Position numbers and translations under genes: made by a program
Notes under the pieces: generated by a model
The model's database searches: none
What the model was told of the DNA's origin: nothing
The model's input: only the letters and a program-made list of their open reading frames with translations
In this document: positions 16,036 to 24,773 of the stretch, in pieces
How the letters are laid out: the number at the start of each line of letters is the position of its first letter
Position numbering within the stretch: the stretch's first letter is position 1
Origin: a virus
Length of the DNA: 64,000 nucleotides
Virus record (IMG/VR): IMGVR_UViG_3300023444_000001
Span: 17,938-81,937 of that record
Direction: 5' to 3' (one strand)

Positions 16036-16665
16036 TTATTTCCATCTAATACCAACTCTTACCAACCCTTTTCCCCCGAAAATATATGCTCCACCGAAAT
16101 CTACAAACTCATTTATATTCCTTGTTGCAACCATTCCTCCAAAAAATTTCTTAGAATTTAATCCCAATCCTCCCAATAACCCGAAATTCGTATGAAATAA
16201 ATGAAGAGACTGAAGTTCCATAGACAATCCTACTTCCGATTTCGGATATATCCCTCCCACCGAAATTCTCCAATAATTCTCCAGCCATTTTTCTCCTTTT
16301 TCTGCTCTTTCTTTCTTTATAGCCTGAGTAGGAGCAACTATTTTTCCTTCACTTGTTTCTCCTTTTATCTTGACTTCTTTATTCTTTTCCTCAACTATAT
16401 GAACTTTTGAAACAGGAGTGGGAAATTTAAGTTCTGTTTCTGATTTTACTGCTGGATGTAATTCCTTATTTCCAACGATCTTCCTGTTTATCTTTGCATA
16501 CCCTTCTTTTTCCAATTTTTTGCCATAATCTGTTTCCATCTGCTCAAAAATCTTATTATATTTCAATTCCATACTTTTATTCTTATACCAGATATAACCA
16601 AAAACTACTGCAAGTATCAAAATCAAATGCCATAATTCAACTGAAATTCTCAAGTGCTTTCGCAT
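16036..16665 (-). CDS. membrane-anchored hypothetical protein, 210 aa
   Basis: I start at ATG 16665 (MRKHLRISVELWHLILILAVV), with AGGATATTGGAA upstream. Residues 10-27 form one membrane segment, then a coiled coil with Lys/Glu repeats, a linker, and a C-terminal region of short Gly-rich strands (GLLGGLGLNSKKFFGGM, GGAYIFGGKGLVRVGIRWK) that reads like beta strands of an outer-membrane or phage membrane protein. No family recognised. It is the last gene of the modification block, before the non-coding region. Confidence 0.6.
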   Translation of the reverse strand: MRKHLRISVELWHLILILAVVFGYIWYKNKSMELKYNKIFEQMETDYGKKLEKEGYAKINRKIVGNKELHPAVKSETELKFPTPVSKVHIVEEKNKEVKIKGETSEGKIVAPTQAIKKERAEKGEKWLENYWRISVGGIYPKSEVGLSMELQSLHLFHTNFGLLGGLGLNSKKFFGGMVATRNINEFVDFGGAYIFGGKGLVRVGIRWK

Positions 16666-16705
16666 TTCCAATATCCTATTTGAAAGATAGAGCACAAAAG
16701 ATTAA

Positions 16706-16805
16706 AATTCTTAAAATAAGCCTGCTCACGAGGTTTTCTTATACCGAGTAATATAAAGAGATTAAAAAAAGAGAACTCCTCACAGAACCCATCAAATGAA
16801 GTCAT
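16706..16805 (-). repeat. 100-base intergenic element, copy 1 of 4
   Basis: Begins 3 bases after the dpdA stop and ends AAGGCTTATTTT-like AGGCTTATTTTAAGAATT at 16706. It shares length, start and end motifs with copies at 22913, 40237 and 54918 and is closest to the 22913 copy. The next gene starts 41 bases further on. An open frame of 51 codons (MTSFDGFCEEF) also spans it, but two other copies contain stops, so I favour a DNA or RNA element. Confidence 0.55.
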
Positions 16806-16808
16806 ACG

Positions 16809-18239
16809 TTATTTCCCAAAAATTTCCCGCAAAATTCCTTTTCCTTTGGCTCGTATAAAAACCTCATCCCTATTATCTCCCATATTCTTCAATGTCTGAG
16901 CCATATCCATCAACGTTCTTAATTGATCGGTAACATTTGGATCAAGAACTCCTCCATCAGATTTTTCTATGTGAACAGCATGAAAAGTTCTCTGAGCCTC
17001 TATCTCAATAACTGTCTTTACAAGATTTAACAAATCAGAAGAACCTTCTATTTTGAAAGTAAAATCATATCCACAAAGACTTCCTTCTTTATATCGGGGA
17101 CAATTTTCATCCAAATAACACGTATTACAGGAAATCTTTTCAACTATCCTTTCATCTAAAACAGGGACTTTTGGCTTTTTTTCAATAACTTCACTTTTTA
17201 CTTCAACAATTTCATTGTCTCTTTTCATACTTGCTTTCACCCCCTTATTTCCTAACTTCTTGGCTTCTTTTATATCTTCCGGACTTAACCAATAAGCATT
17301 TTTACATTGATATTTATACCAATCAGTCCACTTTTTCCACATGAAAGCATTGATGATATTACAAGGTCTTGCCAATCCATTCTTAAATCCTTCCCAATCA
17401 AACTTGTCCCCAATAGTTTCTTCTATTTCTTCCTTATACTTTTTTTCTATTTTGCTTTTGAATTTCTTTCTCAATATATCGGACTTTTTTCTCGTATCAG
17501 CAATTATCTCAAAATTTTCCATTCGTCCATGTGAAGAGAAAAATATTGCTCCAAATCTTCCACCAGAAATCCAACTTGTAGAATCTACAGTAAAAAATGG
17601 TCTTCTTACTATATCTTTTTCACTACTTAAACCAAACCCATGAAGCAATATTTTCTTTTTTCTTGCAAATCTAAAATACCGATGTAAAGTCAAATCACTC
17701 CGTACCCAACCTGACCCTGTTCCAATGTAATCATAGGCATCAAACCATCCTAAATCTTCTATTTCTTTATTTGACTCACCTTGCAAAACAGGTATCAGAT
17801 GTATTCCCATGTCTTTCGCCTTATTTAACCACTTTACTCTCTCTGCTTTTCCAAAATCCTCAGAAGTAAAATCTAATTCAGCGAACGCTTGAACAGATTC
17901 TCTCATCTTAAAGGCAAAATCTAAATATTCATTATAATACTGCTCTATATCAAGACTTTTCCCTTTTGCCCCTCCAGATTTTTCTAAATCTATATTCAAC
18001 GTATATCCACCTGAATCAATAAATACAAAATCAAAGTCTCTCAAAAATTCTTCTTTTAACTGTTCTATAGACTTTTTCCTTATCAACTTTCTTAAATAGT
18101 AAAAAGACAATAATACATTTCTAATTCCTATCATTCTCAATATACTTCTAAACTCGTTTGTCTCCGCACCAGCAAAAAGCAAACAAGTATTGTATATCTT
18201 TGGATAACATCGAAATTCCATGCCATTAAATTCTTGCAT
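16809..18239 (-). CDS. dpdA: DpdA-like DNA-guanine transglycosylase with Cys-rich tail
   Basis: A 476-residue TIM-barrel protein of the tRNA-guanine transglycosylase superfamily, closest in plan to phage DpdA, which swaps a guanine in DNA for preQ0 or a derivative. Visible motifs: FIDSGGYTLN near residue 75 (base-binding loop), LIPVLQG near 150, TGSGWVRSD and LLHGFGLSS, and VDSTSWISGGRFG near 225. From about 370 there is a second module with CNTCYLDENCPRYKEG and a further Cys, then conserved helices; this resembles a free-standing phage Cys-rich domain and may bind metal or DNA. With queC, queD, queE and folE upstream the context is decisive. A bacterial TGT is less likely because the tRNA-enzyme zinc site is not seen in place. 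Confidence 0.85.
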   Translation of the reverse strand: MQEFNGMEFRCYPKIYNTCLLFAGAETNEFRSILRMIGIRNVLLSFYYLRKLIRKKSIEQLKEEFLRDFDFVFIDSGGYTLNIDLEKSGGAKGKSLDIEQYYNEYLDFAFKMRESVQAFAELDFTSEDFGKAERVKWLNKAKDMGIHLIPVLQGESNKEIEDLGWFDAYDYIGTGSGWVRSDLTLHRYFRFARKKKILLHGFGLSSEKDIVRRPFFTVDSTSWISGGRFGAIFFSSHGRMENFEIIADTRKKSDILRKKFKSKIEKKYKEEIEETIGDKFDWEGFKNGLARPCNIINAFMWKKWTDWYKYQCKNAYWLSPEDIKEAKKLGNKGVKASMKRDNEIVEVKSEVIEKKPKVPVLDERIVEKISCNTCYLDENCPRYKEGSLCGYDFTFKIEGSSDLLNLVKTVIEIEAQRTFHAVHIEKSDGGVLDPNVTDQLRTLMDMAQTLKNMGDNRDEVFIRAKGKGILREIFGK

Positions 18240-18255
18240 TTTTATCCCTTGAAAT

Positions 18256-18789
18256 TTAATACCTTATTATCAAAAACTTCTCTGGGGTAACCTCATAATG
18301 ATCCAAATATGCTTGTGAAGAATAGCAATTCCTTTTAACCCAAATTTTCTTGGTCAGCATATCTCCAGACAGATTTACAGTCAAATCATACTTTTCCGAT
18401 CCATAAGCAAAAGTCCATAATGATCCAGAATATGCACCATTCACTGCCACATTCATTACTGCTCTATAAACTGCTTGATGATGATTTCCATTATATTCTC
18501 CATATTCTCCATGCGAAACAACTAATTCTGGTAAAATATCTTGTATTTTACTTGAAACAAGACTCATAATTTTTTCTATATCACAAAGAGAAGATTGTTT
18601 CAATTCCCCATACAAAGACTTAAATCCTAAAATTTCAGAGGCTTTATTAAATTCTGATTTTCTAATAGAACAATCTTTCGTATTAAGACCTAAAACATAT
18701 ACTTCAGAAAAAGAAGCAAAAACTTGAATCAATCCTCCAGCAAAAATTGTCTCGTCATCAAGATGGGCCACTATAATCAAAACCTTCAT
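18256..18789 (-). CDS. PIG-L/LmbE family deacetylase
   Basis: A 177-residue zinc-dependent N-deacetylase. The start VLIIVAHLDDETIFAGG carries the AHPDDE-type metal motif (here AHLDDE), and SHGEYGEYNGNHHQAVYRAV near 115 supplies the HxxH metal ligands. The family removes acetyl groups from N-acetyl sugars such as GlcNAc-linked substrates. In this cluster it could act on a sugar added by one of the neighbouring glycosyltransferases. It overlaps the methyltransferase upstream by 32 bases and lies 16 bases before dpdA. Family firm, substrate unknown. Confidence 0.85.
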   Translation of the reverse strand: MKVLIIVAHLDDETIFAGGLIQVFASFSEVYVLGLNTKDCSIRKSEFNKASEILGFKSLYGELKQSSLCDIEKIMSLVSSKIQDILPELVVSHGEYGEYNGNHHQAVYRAVMNVAVNGAYSGSLWTFAYGSEKYDLTVNLSGDMLTKKIWVKRNCYSSQAYLDHYEVTPEKFLIIRY

Positions 18790-19375
18790 TTTCTTTTTCC
18801 AATATTTTGCAAGAAAATATCAATCCACGAGGAAAATATTCATACAAAACATCCTCCCGTATAACATATCCAAAAAGATAAAAACTTTCCTCAAAATGAA
18901 ATCTATCTTCATGGGCTAAAACTATAAATTGAGGTTTCATTAAGACTATCTTCTTTATTCCTTCCTCATATTTATCTTCAAAAAAATACAAGACTTCCGA
19001 CAAAATCACTGTTGTCCAATATCCTATTTCATCCTCTATATTATCTTTCAAAATATCTTTTTTTTCAAATTCAATAAGCCCTTCAACCCAATATTTTTCC
19101 TTTGCTTCTTCAATCCATTTATCAACTTTATCCCATCCTTTGACATACCTTCCCGGAAGCAATGAAGTTAAATTTCCCTGACAACAACCAATCTCCAGCG
19201 TATTACCTTCAAAAATCTCTTTTACTCGCCTTAATAATCTATTCAACCAAATGGCCCGTAAAGAAAAGAGATTGAATCCTTCTGACCCAACCACACTCAT
19301 ATCCCAGGCACTATCTTTAGTAATTTGATCTGAGTAATCAATATTAGTCCAAAGATTATTCTTTATGTCTTTCAT
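18758..19375 (-). CDS. SAM-dependent methyltransferase (NodS-like)
   Basis: A 205-residue class I methyltransferase. Motif I is NTLEIGCCQGNLTSLLPG near residue 58; VKGWDKVDKWIEEAKEKY is the acidic second strand; VILSEVLYFFED is the motif IV region. The pattern resembles NodS-type sugar N-methyltransferases, which methylate a de-N-acetylated amino sugar; the PIG-L deacetylase just downstream makes that role attractive here. It overlaps genes on both sides. The fold is firm, the sugar substrate is inference. Confidence 0.8.
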   Translation of the reverse strand: MKDIKNNLWTNIDYSDQITKDSAWDMSVVGSEGFNLFSLRAIWLNRLLRRVKEIFEGNTLEIGCCQGNLTSLLPGRYVKGWDKVDKWIEEAKEKYWVEGLIEFEKKDILKDNIEDEIGYWTTVILSEVLYFFEDKYEEGIKKIVLMKPQFIVLAHEDRFHFEESFYLFGYVIREDVLYEYFPRGLIFSCKILEKENEGFDYSGPS

Positions 19376-20172
19376 ATCGAATATACAACCTTAAATCTAC
19401 GCCGTTCTATTTCTGAACAAATCAATATTTGTCTTCCATCATCAGAGCATAAAATTCGATCTTCTCCAAATACTCCAAAACCTTTTTTCACAGTAAAACG
19501 TTCTCCTCTTTTACAAAAGCATCCACAAACCCATCCATCCTCTAATATTTCTACTTGTTCTCCAACTCGAAGAAAACATTCTTGTGGTTTAATATAATAT
19601 CCTATTCCACACTGATGATTGCTTTCATCAATTTCAATTCCATTATATTTGGCTTTTATTTCCCTCCACAAAACCGGAACCTCAAATTCACTTTTATTTC
19701 CACAGTCAAAAATATTGTGAAACGCAATTATTCCTTCAGATCTAACTAAAGGAGTATATAATTCATAATCTCTTCTTGCACAAACTATATCATGATTTCC
19801 ATCAATAAAAAGAGCATCAACAAAATCTTCTCCAACTATTTTCTTAATCATACCAGATAAAATAACCGGAGAAGACTCTCTTATTGAATCTAAATTCAAA
19901 TAAATCGGCCAATATTTTGGATCGTTCCCAATCCATTTTGCTTTACATATATCAATATCAATACTAAACACCCAATCACAAACATGACAAAAAGCCCAAG
20001 CAGTATATCCTTGACTTGCTCCTATTTCAACTAAAACCTTTGGCTCTATTCCTTTCAAAATATTCAAAAATACAAATAATTCTCTTGAATTTTGTTCCCC
20101 TCCTAAACTTTCAGAACGTTCTGCTATTTTCCACAATTCTTTCATATTCCATGATTTAACCATTACATCCAC
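19372..20172 (-). CDS. SAM-dependent methyltransferase, CmcI/cephalosporin hydroxylase-like
   Basis: A 266-residue protein. Residues 45-65 contain VLVEIGASQGYTAWAFCHVC (SAM motif I), then SIDIDICKAKW, and DALFIDGNHDIVCARRDYELY with FHNIFDCG, the signature region of methyltransferases related to the CmcI and rhamnosyl O-methyltransferase group. About 50 extra residues at the C-terminus form a small strand-rich add-on. It overlaps the next genes by 4 and 10 bases. Sugar or base methylation is likely; the acceptor is unknown. Confidence 0.75.
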   Translation of the reverse strand: MDVMVKSWNMKELWKIAERSESLGGEQNSRELFVFLNILKGIEPKVLVEIGASQGYTAWAFCHVCDWVFSIDIDICKAKWIGNDPKYWPIYLNLDSIRESSPVILSGMIKKIVGEDFVDALFIDGNHDIVCARRDYELYTPLVRSEGIIAFHNIFDCGNKSEFEVPVLWREIKAKYNGIEIDESNHQCGIGYYIKPQECFLRVGEQVEILEDGWVCGCFCKRGERFTVKKGFGVFGEDRILCSDDGRQILICSEIERRRFKVVYSI

Positions 20173-21161
20173 CTTCCAAGCAACCTTGTATATCCTTCTT
20201 TCATAACAGCAAAAGAATAATTCTCTCTAATAAATTCTCTATTTACATCAATAAATCCATCCCAACTTTTAACTGCTGTTTCAAGGCACTGATATACTGT
20301 TTCATCATCAGCAAACAGTACTTTCTTTCCCTTAATATGAAAATAATCTGGAATATTTGGCAAAACTAAAGCCCTTCCTGAAGCCATAGCCTCTAAAGCC
20401 GGATATGAAAAAGTATCAGTCAACGAATAATTCCAATATACCTTCGATTCCATAAATGCTTGAGCCATCTCATTTCTATTCAAACTAAACCGTGTCTCAA
20501 CGTTAGACAAATTCAATGCTTCAACCTTCTTAGCCTCTTCTTCCCAAGGAAAAACAAGCAAAAACTTTATTTTCTTCAAATCTCTAATTATACTTAATAC
20601 TTCATCTATTCTTCTAATTAGATGCCAATGCCCAGTCCATAAAACATCAAATTTTATGGGTCTCTCCCTGTCTACGCCAAAAGTTTGGAGGTCAATACAC
20701 AATGGAATTACAACTAATTCTTTTGGAATAGCATAAGGAAAGACCCGAATTATCCTTTCAATACATTCCTTTGTTGGAACAACCATTAACGGTAATTCAA
20801 ACATGAATTGTCTCATTTCACTAATTGCTTTCTTATCCCATAAATGGGGAATATAATGAGCATAATAAATCGTTTTATCATACCATAAAGACAAAAACCT
20901 ATATCCCAAATTTCCATAAAAGACTACATCTGGACATATTTTCTCTAATTTCTGCAATACAGACCAATAATTCACCAAAGCATTTTTTTCATATTCCCAT
21001 TTTGAATCCTTATTTTCCAACAAATTTGTCTTAATCTCAGATTTCACAAGAGAAAATTCTATACCTAACTCCTCACAAATTCTCTTTATCTGAAGGATAA
21101 ATGTATGATGACCTCCAGTCTTTTCTGCTTGCATTTTCTGCGTAACATAAACTACTTTCAT
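20163..21161 (-). CDS. family 4 glycosyltransferase
   Basis: A 332-residue GT-B enzyme. N-terminal VVYVTQKMQAEKTGGHHTFI is the acceptor domain; the C-terminal domain shows FDVLWTGHWHLIRRIDE, FPWEEEAKKV and the retaining GT4 signature YPALEAMASGRALVLPN near 265-280. Enzymes of this family glycosylate many acceptors, including queuosine in tRNA, which makes a 7-deazaguanine acceptor conceivable here. Its gene lies between queC and the methyltransferases. The family is firm; the acceptor is inference. Confidence 0.85.
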   Translation of the reverse strand: MKVVYVTQKMQAEKTGGHHTFILQIKRICEELGIEFSLVKSEIKTNLLENKDSKWEYEKNALVNYWSVLQKLEKICPDVVFYGNLGYRFLSLWYDKTIYYAHYIPHLWDKKAISEMRQFMFELPLMVVPTKECIERIIRVFPYAIPKELVVIPLCIDLQTFGVDRERPIKFDVLWTGHWHLIRRIDEVLSIIRDLKKIKFLLVFPWEEEAKKVEALNLSNVETRFSLNRNEMAQAFMESKVYWNYSLTDTFSYPALEAMASGRALVLPNIPDYFHIKGKKVLFADDETVYQCLETAVKSWDGFIDVNREFIRENYSFAVMKEGYTRLLGRWM

Positions 21162-21173
21162 ACTTCAGTCTCC

Positions 21174-21875
21174 TCAAGCAATAATTTTTTTCACACTTAA
21201 AATATCATTGCATCTCTCTTTATCATAATATCCTATTTTAGCCCTTTTAACATATTCATCAAATAAAAAACTTTCTGCAGGCCACATTGCAAAATTATTT
21301 CTCAACTCATCTTCTGAAAAAAATCCATAAAGACCAAAAAATCTCCTTAAACAGGCTGGACAATTTCCACAATGTCCAAAATTTCCATTATAACATGACA
21401 CAGTGCTCAACAATACATCTTTAGGATACTTACTTTTTAAGTACCAACTTATTATCCTTCTTTTAGTCCAAAAGAGAAAAGGAGAAAAAATTTCTATTTT
21501 TTTCTCCTTTCCGAGTTTTGTCAAACATTCAGATAAAATCTTATTTGCTTGTTTTCCTTTATCCTCAACTTTATCACCACAAATACCAATAAGCCCAATT
21601 TTATTTCCGTAATTGGCCGCTATTGTACAAAGAATTATATTTCTCCACGGAATATAAAAATCCTTTCTTTCCCAATTTCTACCATAATTTTTAGCCGAGT
21701 CATCAATCAATAAATCCATCCCAACTTTCTCTGCTATCATTTTAACAGCAAACTTTTCCTTTTCTATATATTTGCTTCCAATATCAACAAATAAAACTGA
21801 GGGTTTGTCAAGATACCACCATGCACAATATGAATCTACTCCCCCACTAAAAAGCAAAATCAAATCTTGTGGCAT
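21174..21875 (-). CDS. queC: 7-cyano-7-deazaguanine (preQ0) synthase
   Basis: A 233-residue ATP-dependent enzyme that converts CDG to preQ0. The pyrophosphatase loop LLFSGGVDSYCAWW is at the start, and the zinc cluster CYNGNFGHCGNCPACLRR near 175-192 matches QueC. Length is normal. No glutamine amidotransferase domain is fused, so it is not the Gat-QueC form. It sits in the cluster with folE, queD, queE and dpdA, all on one strand. Confidence 0.93.
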   Translation of the reverse strand: MPQDLILLFSGGVDSYCAWWYLDKPSVLFVDIGSKYIEKEKFAVKMIAEKVGMDLLIDDSAKNYGRNWERKDFYIPWRNIILCTIAANYGNKIGLIGICGDKVEDKGKQANKILSECLTKLGKEKKIEIFSPFLFWTKRRIISWYLKSKYPKDVLLSTVSCYNGNFGHCGNCPACLRRFFGLYGFFSEDELRNNFAMWPAESFLFDEYVKRAKIGYYDKERCNDILSVKKIIA

Positions 21876-21949
21876 ACAATATTATCCTTATCTTTGATTC
21901 TTCAAAACCATCTTTGTATTCATAAAAGTAAAATTTCTCTTAATTTATC

Positions 21950-22867
21950 CTATCCTCTATAATCATGAGTTAATACCTTATTCTTTGGTTCTGACCATTC
22001 TAATTGAACCTTGTGATTGTAATAACATCCACTACAATTTTTTACCGATTCTATCCATTGTTGTTTGTATTTTTTCAAATCCCAGGAAAAAATATCAAAA
22101 GAAAACTGACCAAATACATCGTTACACGCAAGAATTTTTCCATCGCAATCTATTATCAAATAATCCGGCTTGGAACAATGCCAAGATAAATTCCAATATT
22201 TGGGCAAACCCTCAAAATAATCGCGAATATTGTGGATTTTAAGCCCCTCATCAATTAACTTAAGTCCTATCTTTCTTATCTTTTTCGCTTGCTCAAAATT
22301 GATAGCAAGATCATTTTTGAACCTAAATTCTCCATCTCCACTGTGAACTATTCCTGCTATAATCCAAATTCCCTTTGAATCAAAAAATCTTACTATATCT
22401 TCAAATTCTAAATAATTTTCCTTCGTCAATATAACATTCGCTGTTCTATCCCCTATATGAGTATTTTTAACCAATGCTCTTTTCCCCATTACAGCCTTAT
22501 ACAAATCTGCCTTTTCTTTTCTTAAACTTAAAATGGGTTTACCATCATTTCTCTCTTTTAATGTATCCACAGAACAAGTTAAACTCTTCAAATTATCAGG
22601 AACAATTCTTGTTCCATTTGTAATAACAGTATATGGAATATCAAGATTATTAACTTCATCTACAATTTCTCTAAAATCCTTTCTTAAAAGAGGCTCTCCG
22701 CCAAACAAAACCAAGATTTCCGGATCAATTTTCTTGATGATTCTCAAAACATCAAAAATTTTATCTTTTGATAATTCATTCTTTATTCCCCTTCTTGGAA
22801 CTCTACAATATCTACACCGGATATTGCATCTTCGAGTCAAATATAGACAAACTTCCCTTATCATCAT
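21950..22867 (-). CDS. radical SAM enzyme with SPASM-like tail
   Basis: A 305-residue radical SAM protein. The cluster motif CNIRCRYC lies near residues 14-21, LFGGEPLL near 54-61 is the SAM-binding glycine motif, and a C-terminal set of Cys (CSKPDYLIIDCDGKILAC, then NCSGCYYNH) suggests an auxiliary iron-sulfur cluster of the SPASM or twitch kind. It is distinct from QueE, which is also present. It lies just downstream of a glycosyltransferase and upstream of queC, so it may act on the modified base or its sugar. The substrate is unknown. Confidence 0.8.
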   Translation of the reverse strand: MMIREVCLYLTRRCNIRCRYCRVPRRGIKNELSKDKIFDVLRIIKKIDPEILVLFGGEPLLRKDFREIVDEVNNLDIPYTVITNGTRIVPDNLKSLTCSVDTLKERNDGKPILSLRKEKADLYKAVMGKRALVKNTHIGDRTANVILTKENYLEFEDIVRFFDSKGIWIIAGIVHSGDGEFRFKNDLAINFEQAKKIRKIGLKLIDEGLKIHNIRDYFEGLPKYWNLSWHCSKPDYLIIDCDGKILACNDVFGQFSFDIFSWDLKKYKQQWIESVKNCSGCYYNHKVQLEWSEPKNKVLTHDYRG

Positions 22868-23012
22868 TCCAAACCAAAATTAAGAGTTGAACACCTGCCT
22901 TACTATCCTTATAATTCTTAAAATAAGCCGCACAGTAAGGTTTTCTTTTCAAAAAGGTATATTGAGTAGAAGAATAATAAAAACCTTCCTCAGACGTTTG
23001 AAACAAGGTCAT
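22812..23012 (-). CDS. questionable small ORF over the 100-base element, 66 aa
   Basis: MTLFQTSEEGFYYSSTQYTF, preceded by GGGAG at 9 bases and overlapping the upstream stop as ATGA, so it could be translated. It shares RKP and AYFKN with the frame over the 16706-16805 element, but it runs 56 bases into the radical SAM gene and the other two copies of the element carry stops. I give it low weight. Confidence 0.25.
   Translation of the reverse strand: MTLFQTSEEGFYYSSTQYTFLKRKPYCAAYFKNYKDSKAGVQLLILVWNDDKGSLSIFDSKMQYPV
22913..23012 (-). repeat. 100-base intergenic element, copy 2 of 4
   Basis: Overlaps the stop codon of the glycosyltransferase (ATGA) and ends GGCTTATTTTAAGAATT at 22913; 46 bases then lead to the radical SAM start. 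The 3-prime half is nearly the same as copy 1 (AAGAAAACCT, then GGCTTATTTTAAGAATT), and both could form a short AAG/CTT, CC/GG hairpin. Confidence 0.55.
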
Positions 23013-23959
23013 TTATATATTCTCCCTTGAGATACAACCTCTCTTGCCATTCTTGTTTCTATCATAGCCTGTGGTATAAATTTCCAAGGTCTCTCCAAAA
23101 ACCCAGTTACGAGAAAATCATCCTCAACCCAAATTTCCAAATTTTTCTCTCTTGCCATATTCCAAATATCCCAAACTCTTTTATTCTCATTAAATCCCAT
23201 CCCATAGTAAAATCCTATTGGAAAAACAAAATAAGCATCAAACCCAGGCACATAATCATTCTTTTCCCATAGAATCTGAACTCTCTTATTTCTATAATTT
23301 AATTTCGATTGGATCAACCTATGAACTCTACAATGATCCCATTGAACATCTAACCGAGGATAAGCCTTTCCCAATTCAGCCACTATTTTATCCACAAACT
23401 TAAACTTAACATCCGAAAAATAATGAAGATTTAACCACATACAGTAATCTTCAGCACCTTGAAACTTTGGATTAAATGGAAATCTCATAAATATACTTTT
23501 ATCGGCTATAGCCGCTCCAATTGAAATTCCATTGAACCAATTAAGCCAAGACCTCCATACATCTTCTCTCGGATCAGGTATTTTTCTTCCCCTATATAAA
23601 CAGGAAAAATAACAAACAGTATTTGGCTCACAAGCCTCAAACATATCCTTTACCACTTTGGGAGAAGTAAATACATCATCAGAATCTCGCAATAGAATAA
23701 ATCTTCCTCTCGCTGATTTTATTCCAAAATTTCTTGCCTCAGACAAACCATGATTTTTTTCCCATCCAACCAAGTTCCATAATACACCTTTAAGATTCTC
23801 TTCAACTATATCTTTTATTTCAGGCCCTCCATCGCGAACAATTATAACTTCAAAATTTACTCCCCTTTGAAAACTTAATGACCTTAATACCTTTTTGAAC
23901 ATATCCTTACGCCAATCAGAATCTATTAAAACAGGAATAATTACTGATACATCTATCAT
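23009..23959 (-). CDS. family 2 glycosyltransferase
   Basis: A 316-residue GT-A enzyme: IDVSVIIPVLIDSDW at the start, FEVIIVRDGGPEIKD near 38, and the LSEARNFGIKSARG with LLRDSDDVF metal motif near 75-95. The C-terminal 120 residues are not typical of known subfamilies and are specific to this protein. It lies between folE and the radical SAM gene, in the 7-deazaguanine cluster. It could add a sugar to the modified base or to another acceptor. Confidence 0.88.
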   Translation of the reverse strand: MIDVSVIIPVLIDSDWRKDMFKKVLRSLSFQRGVNFEVIIVRDGGPEIKDIVEENLKGVLWNLVGWEKNHGLSEARNFGIKSARGRFILLRDSDDVFTSPKVVKDMFEACEPNTVCYFSCLYRGRKIPDPREDVWRSWLNWFNGISIGAAIADKSIFMRFPFNPKFQGAEDYCMWLNLHYFSDVKFKFVDKIVAELGKAYPRLDVQWDHCRVHRLIQSKLNYRNKRVQILWEKNDYVPGFDAYFVFPIGFYYGMGFNENKRVWDIWNMAREKNLEIWVEDDFLVTGFLERPWKFIPQAMIETRMAREVVSQGRIYK

Positions 23960-23962
23960 CTT

Positions 23963-24538
23963 TCACTCTCCATTCTTATGCAGAAACAAATTCATAGCCT
24001 CTTCCTTCGGAAAATTTTCCCCTCTAATTGCACTCGTAGTAACTACAACTCCAGGCTCTTTAATTCCTCTCATTTGCATACATAAATGCTGACCTTGAAG
24101 AACAACCATCACTCCAAAAGCGTCTAAAACATCAAAAAGAAAATTTGCAATTTCTTGGGTCATTTCCTCCTGTACTTGAGGCTTTTTGGCAAAATACTTG
24201 ATTATTCTTACTACTTTAGATAATCCAACATACTTGGCATCAGGAAGGTATGCTACGTAAGCCTTTCCAAAAAATGGCAAAAAATGGTGGCTACACACAG
24301 AATAAAACGAAATATCCGAAAATACTATGAGTTGATTATATTGCTCCCTATTGGGAAAAACAGTAATTTTATCTAATTCTGACTTATCCCACATGGCCCC
24401 ACAAATATCAAAAAGCATCATATGAGCCCATCTTTTTGGGGTATCTTTCAAATTAGGCAAAGTTAAATCAAATCCCAAAATATCAAGAATATCTGAAAAC
24501 TTCTCTTCTAATTGTCTTTCAATCTTTAATGTGTTCAT
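23963..24538 (-). CDS. folE: GTP cyclohydrolase I
   Basis: A 191-residue FolE that opens GTP to dihydroneopterin triphosphate, the first step to preQ0. Zinc and active-site motifs are present: SVCSHHFLPFFGKAYVAYLP near residue 80 and QGQHLCMQMRG near 150. RWAHMML near 38 and TSAIRG near 170 also match. The ends and length fit FolE1. It is 3 bases upstream of a glycosyltransferase and overlaps the preceding 84-aa gene by 20 bases. Confidence 0.93.
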   Translation of the reverse strand: MNTLKIERQLEEKFSDILDILGFDLTLPNLKDTPKRWAHMMLFDICGAMWDKSELDKITVFPNREQYNQLIVFSDISFYSVCSHHFLPFFGKAYVAYLPDAKYVGLSKVVRIIKYFAKKPQVQEEMTQEIANFLFDVLDAFGVMVVLQGQHLCMQMRGIKEPGVVVTTSAIRGENFPKEEAMNLFLHKNGE

Positions 24539-24773
24539 CTATTTTCTTCAAAATCCCCAAAACTGCTGAACTATCTCTAAAAACCATTCCTGTAAAAGTC
24601 TTAGGACAATCGTCTGGTGATCCAAATTTACAAAAAGGTTCAAAATTATTCACTTCAACTATTGACCTTTGACACAAACAATTTCTAAAAGAATTAACTC
24701 TTAAAATTTGAACTGGAATTTTTTCAAAATTCAAAAGTAAAATATCAACCTCTGAACTTTTATTCTCATTCAT
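24519..24773 (-). CDS. hypothetical Cys-containing protein, 84 aa
   Basis: A small protein between queE and folE that overlaps both. It has NCLCQRSIVEV and PFCKFGSPDDCPKTF, so a metal site is possible, with a helical C-terminal end. I do not recognise it. Its place inside the pathway genes makes a role in the modified-base pathway plausible. Confidence 0.6.
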   Translation of the reverse strand: MNENKSSEVDILLLNFEKIPVQILRVNSFRNCLCQRSIVEVNNFEPFCKFGSPDDCPKTFTGMVFRDSSAVLGILKKIDEHIKD

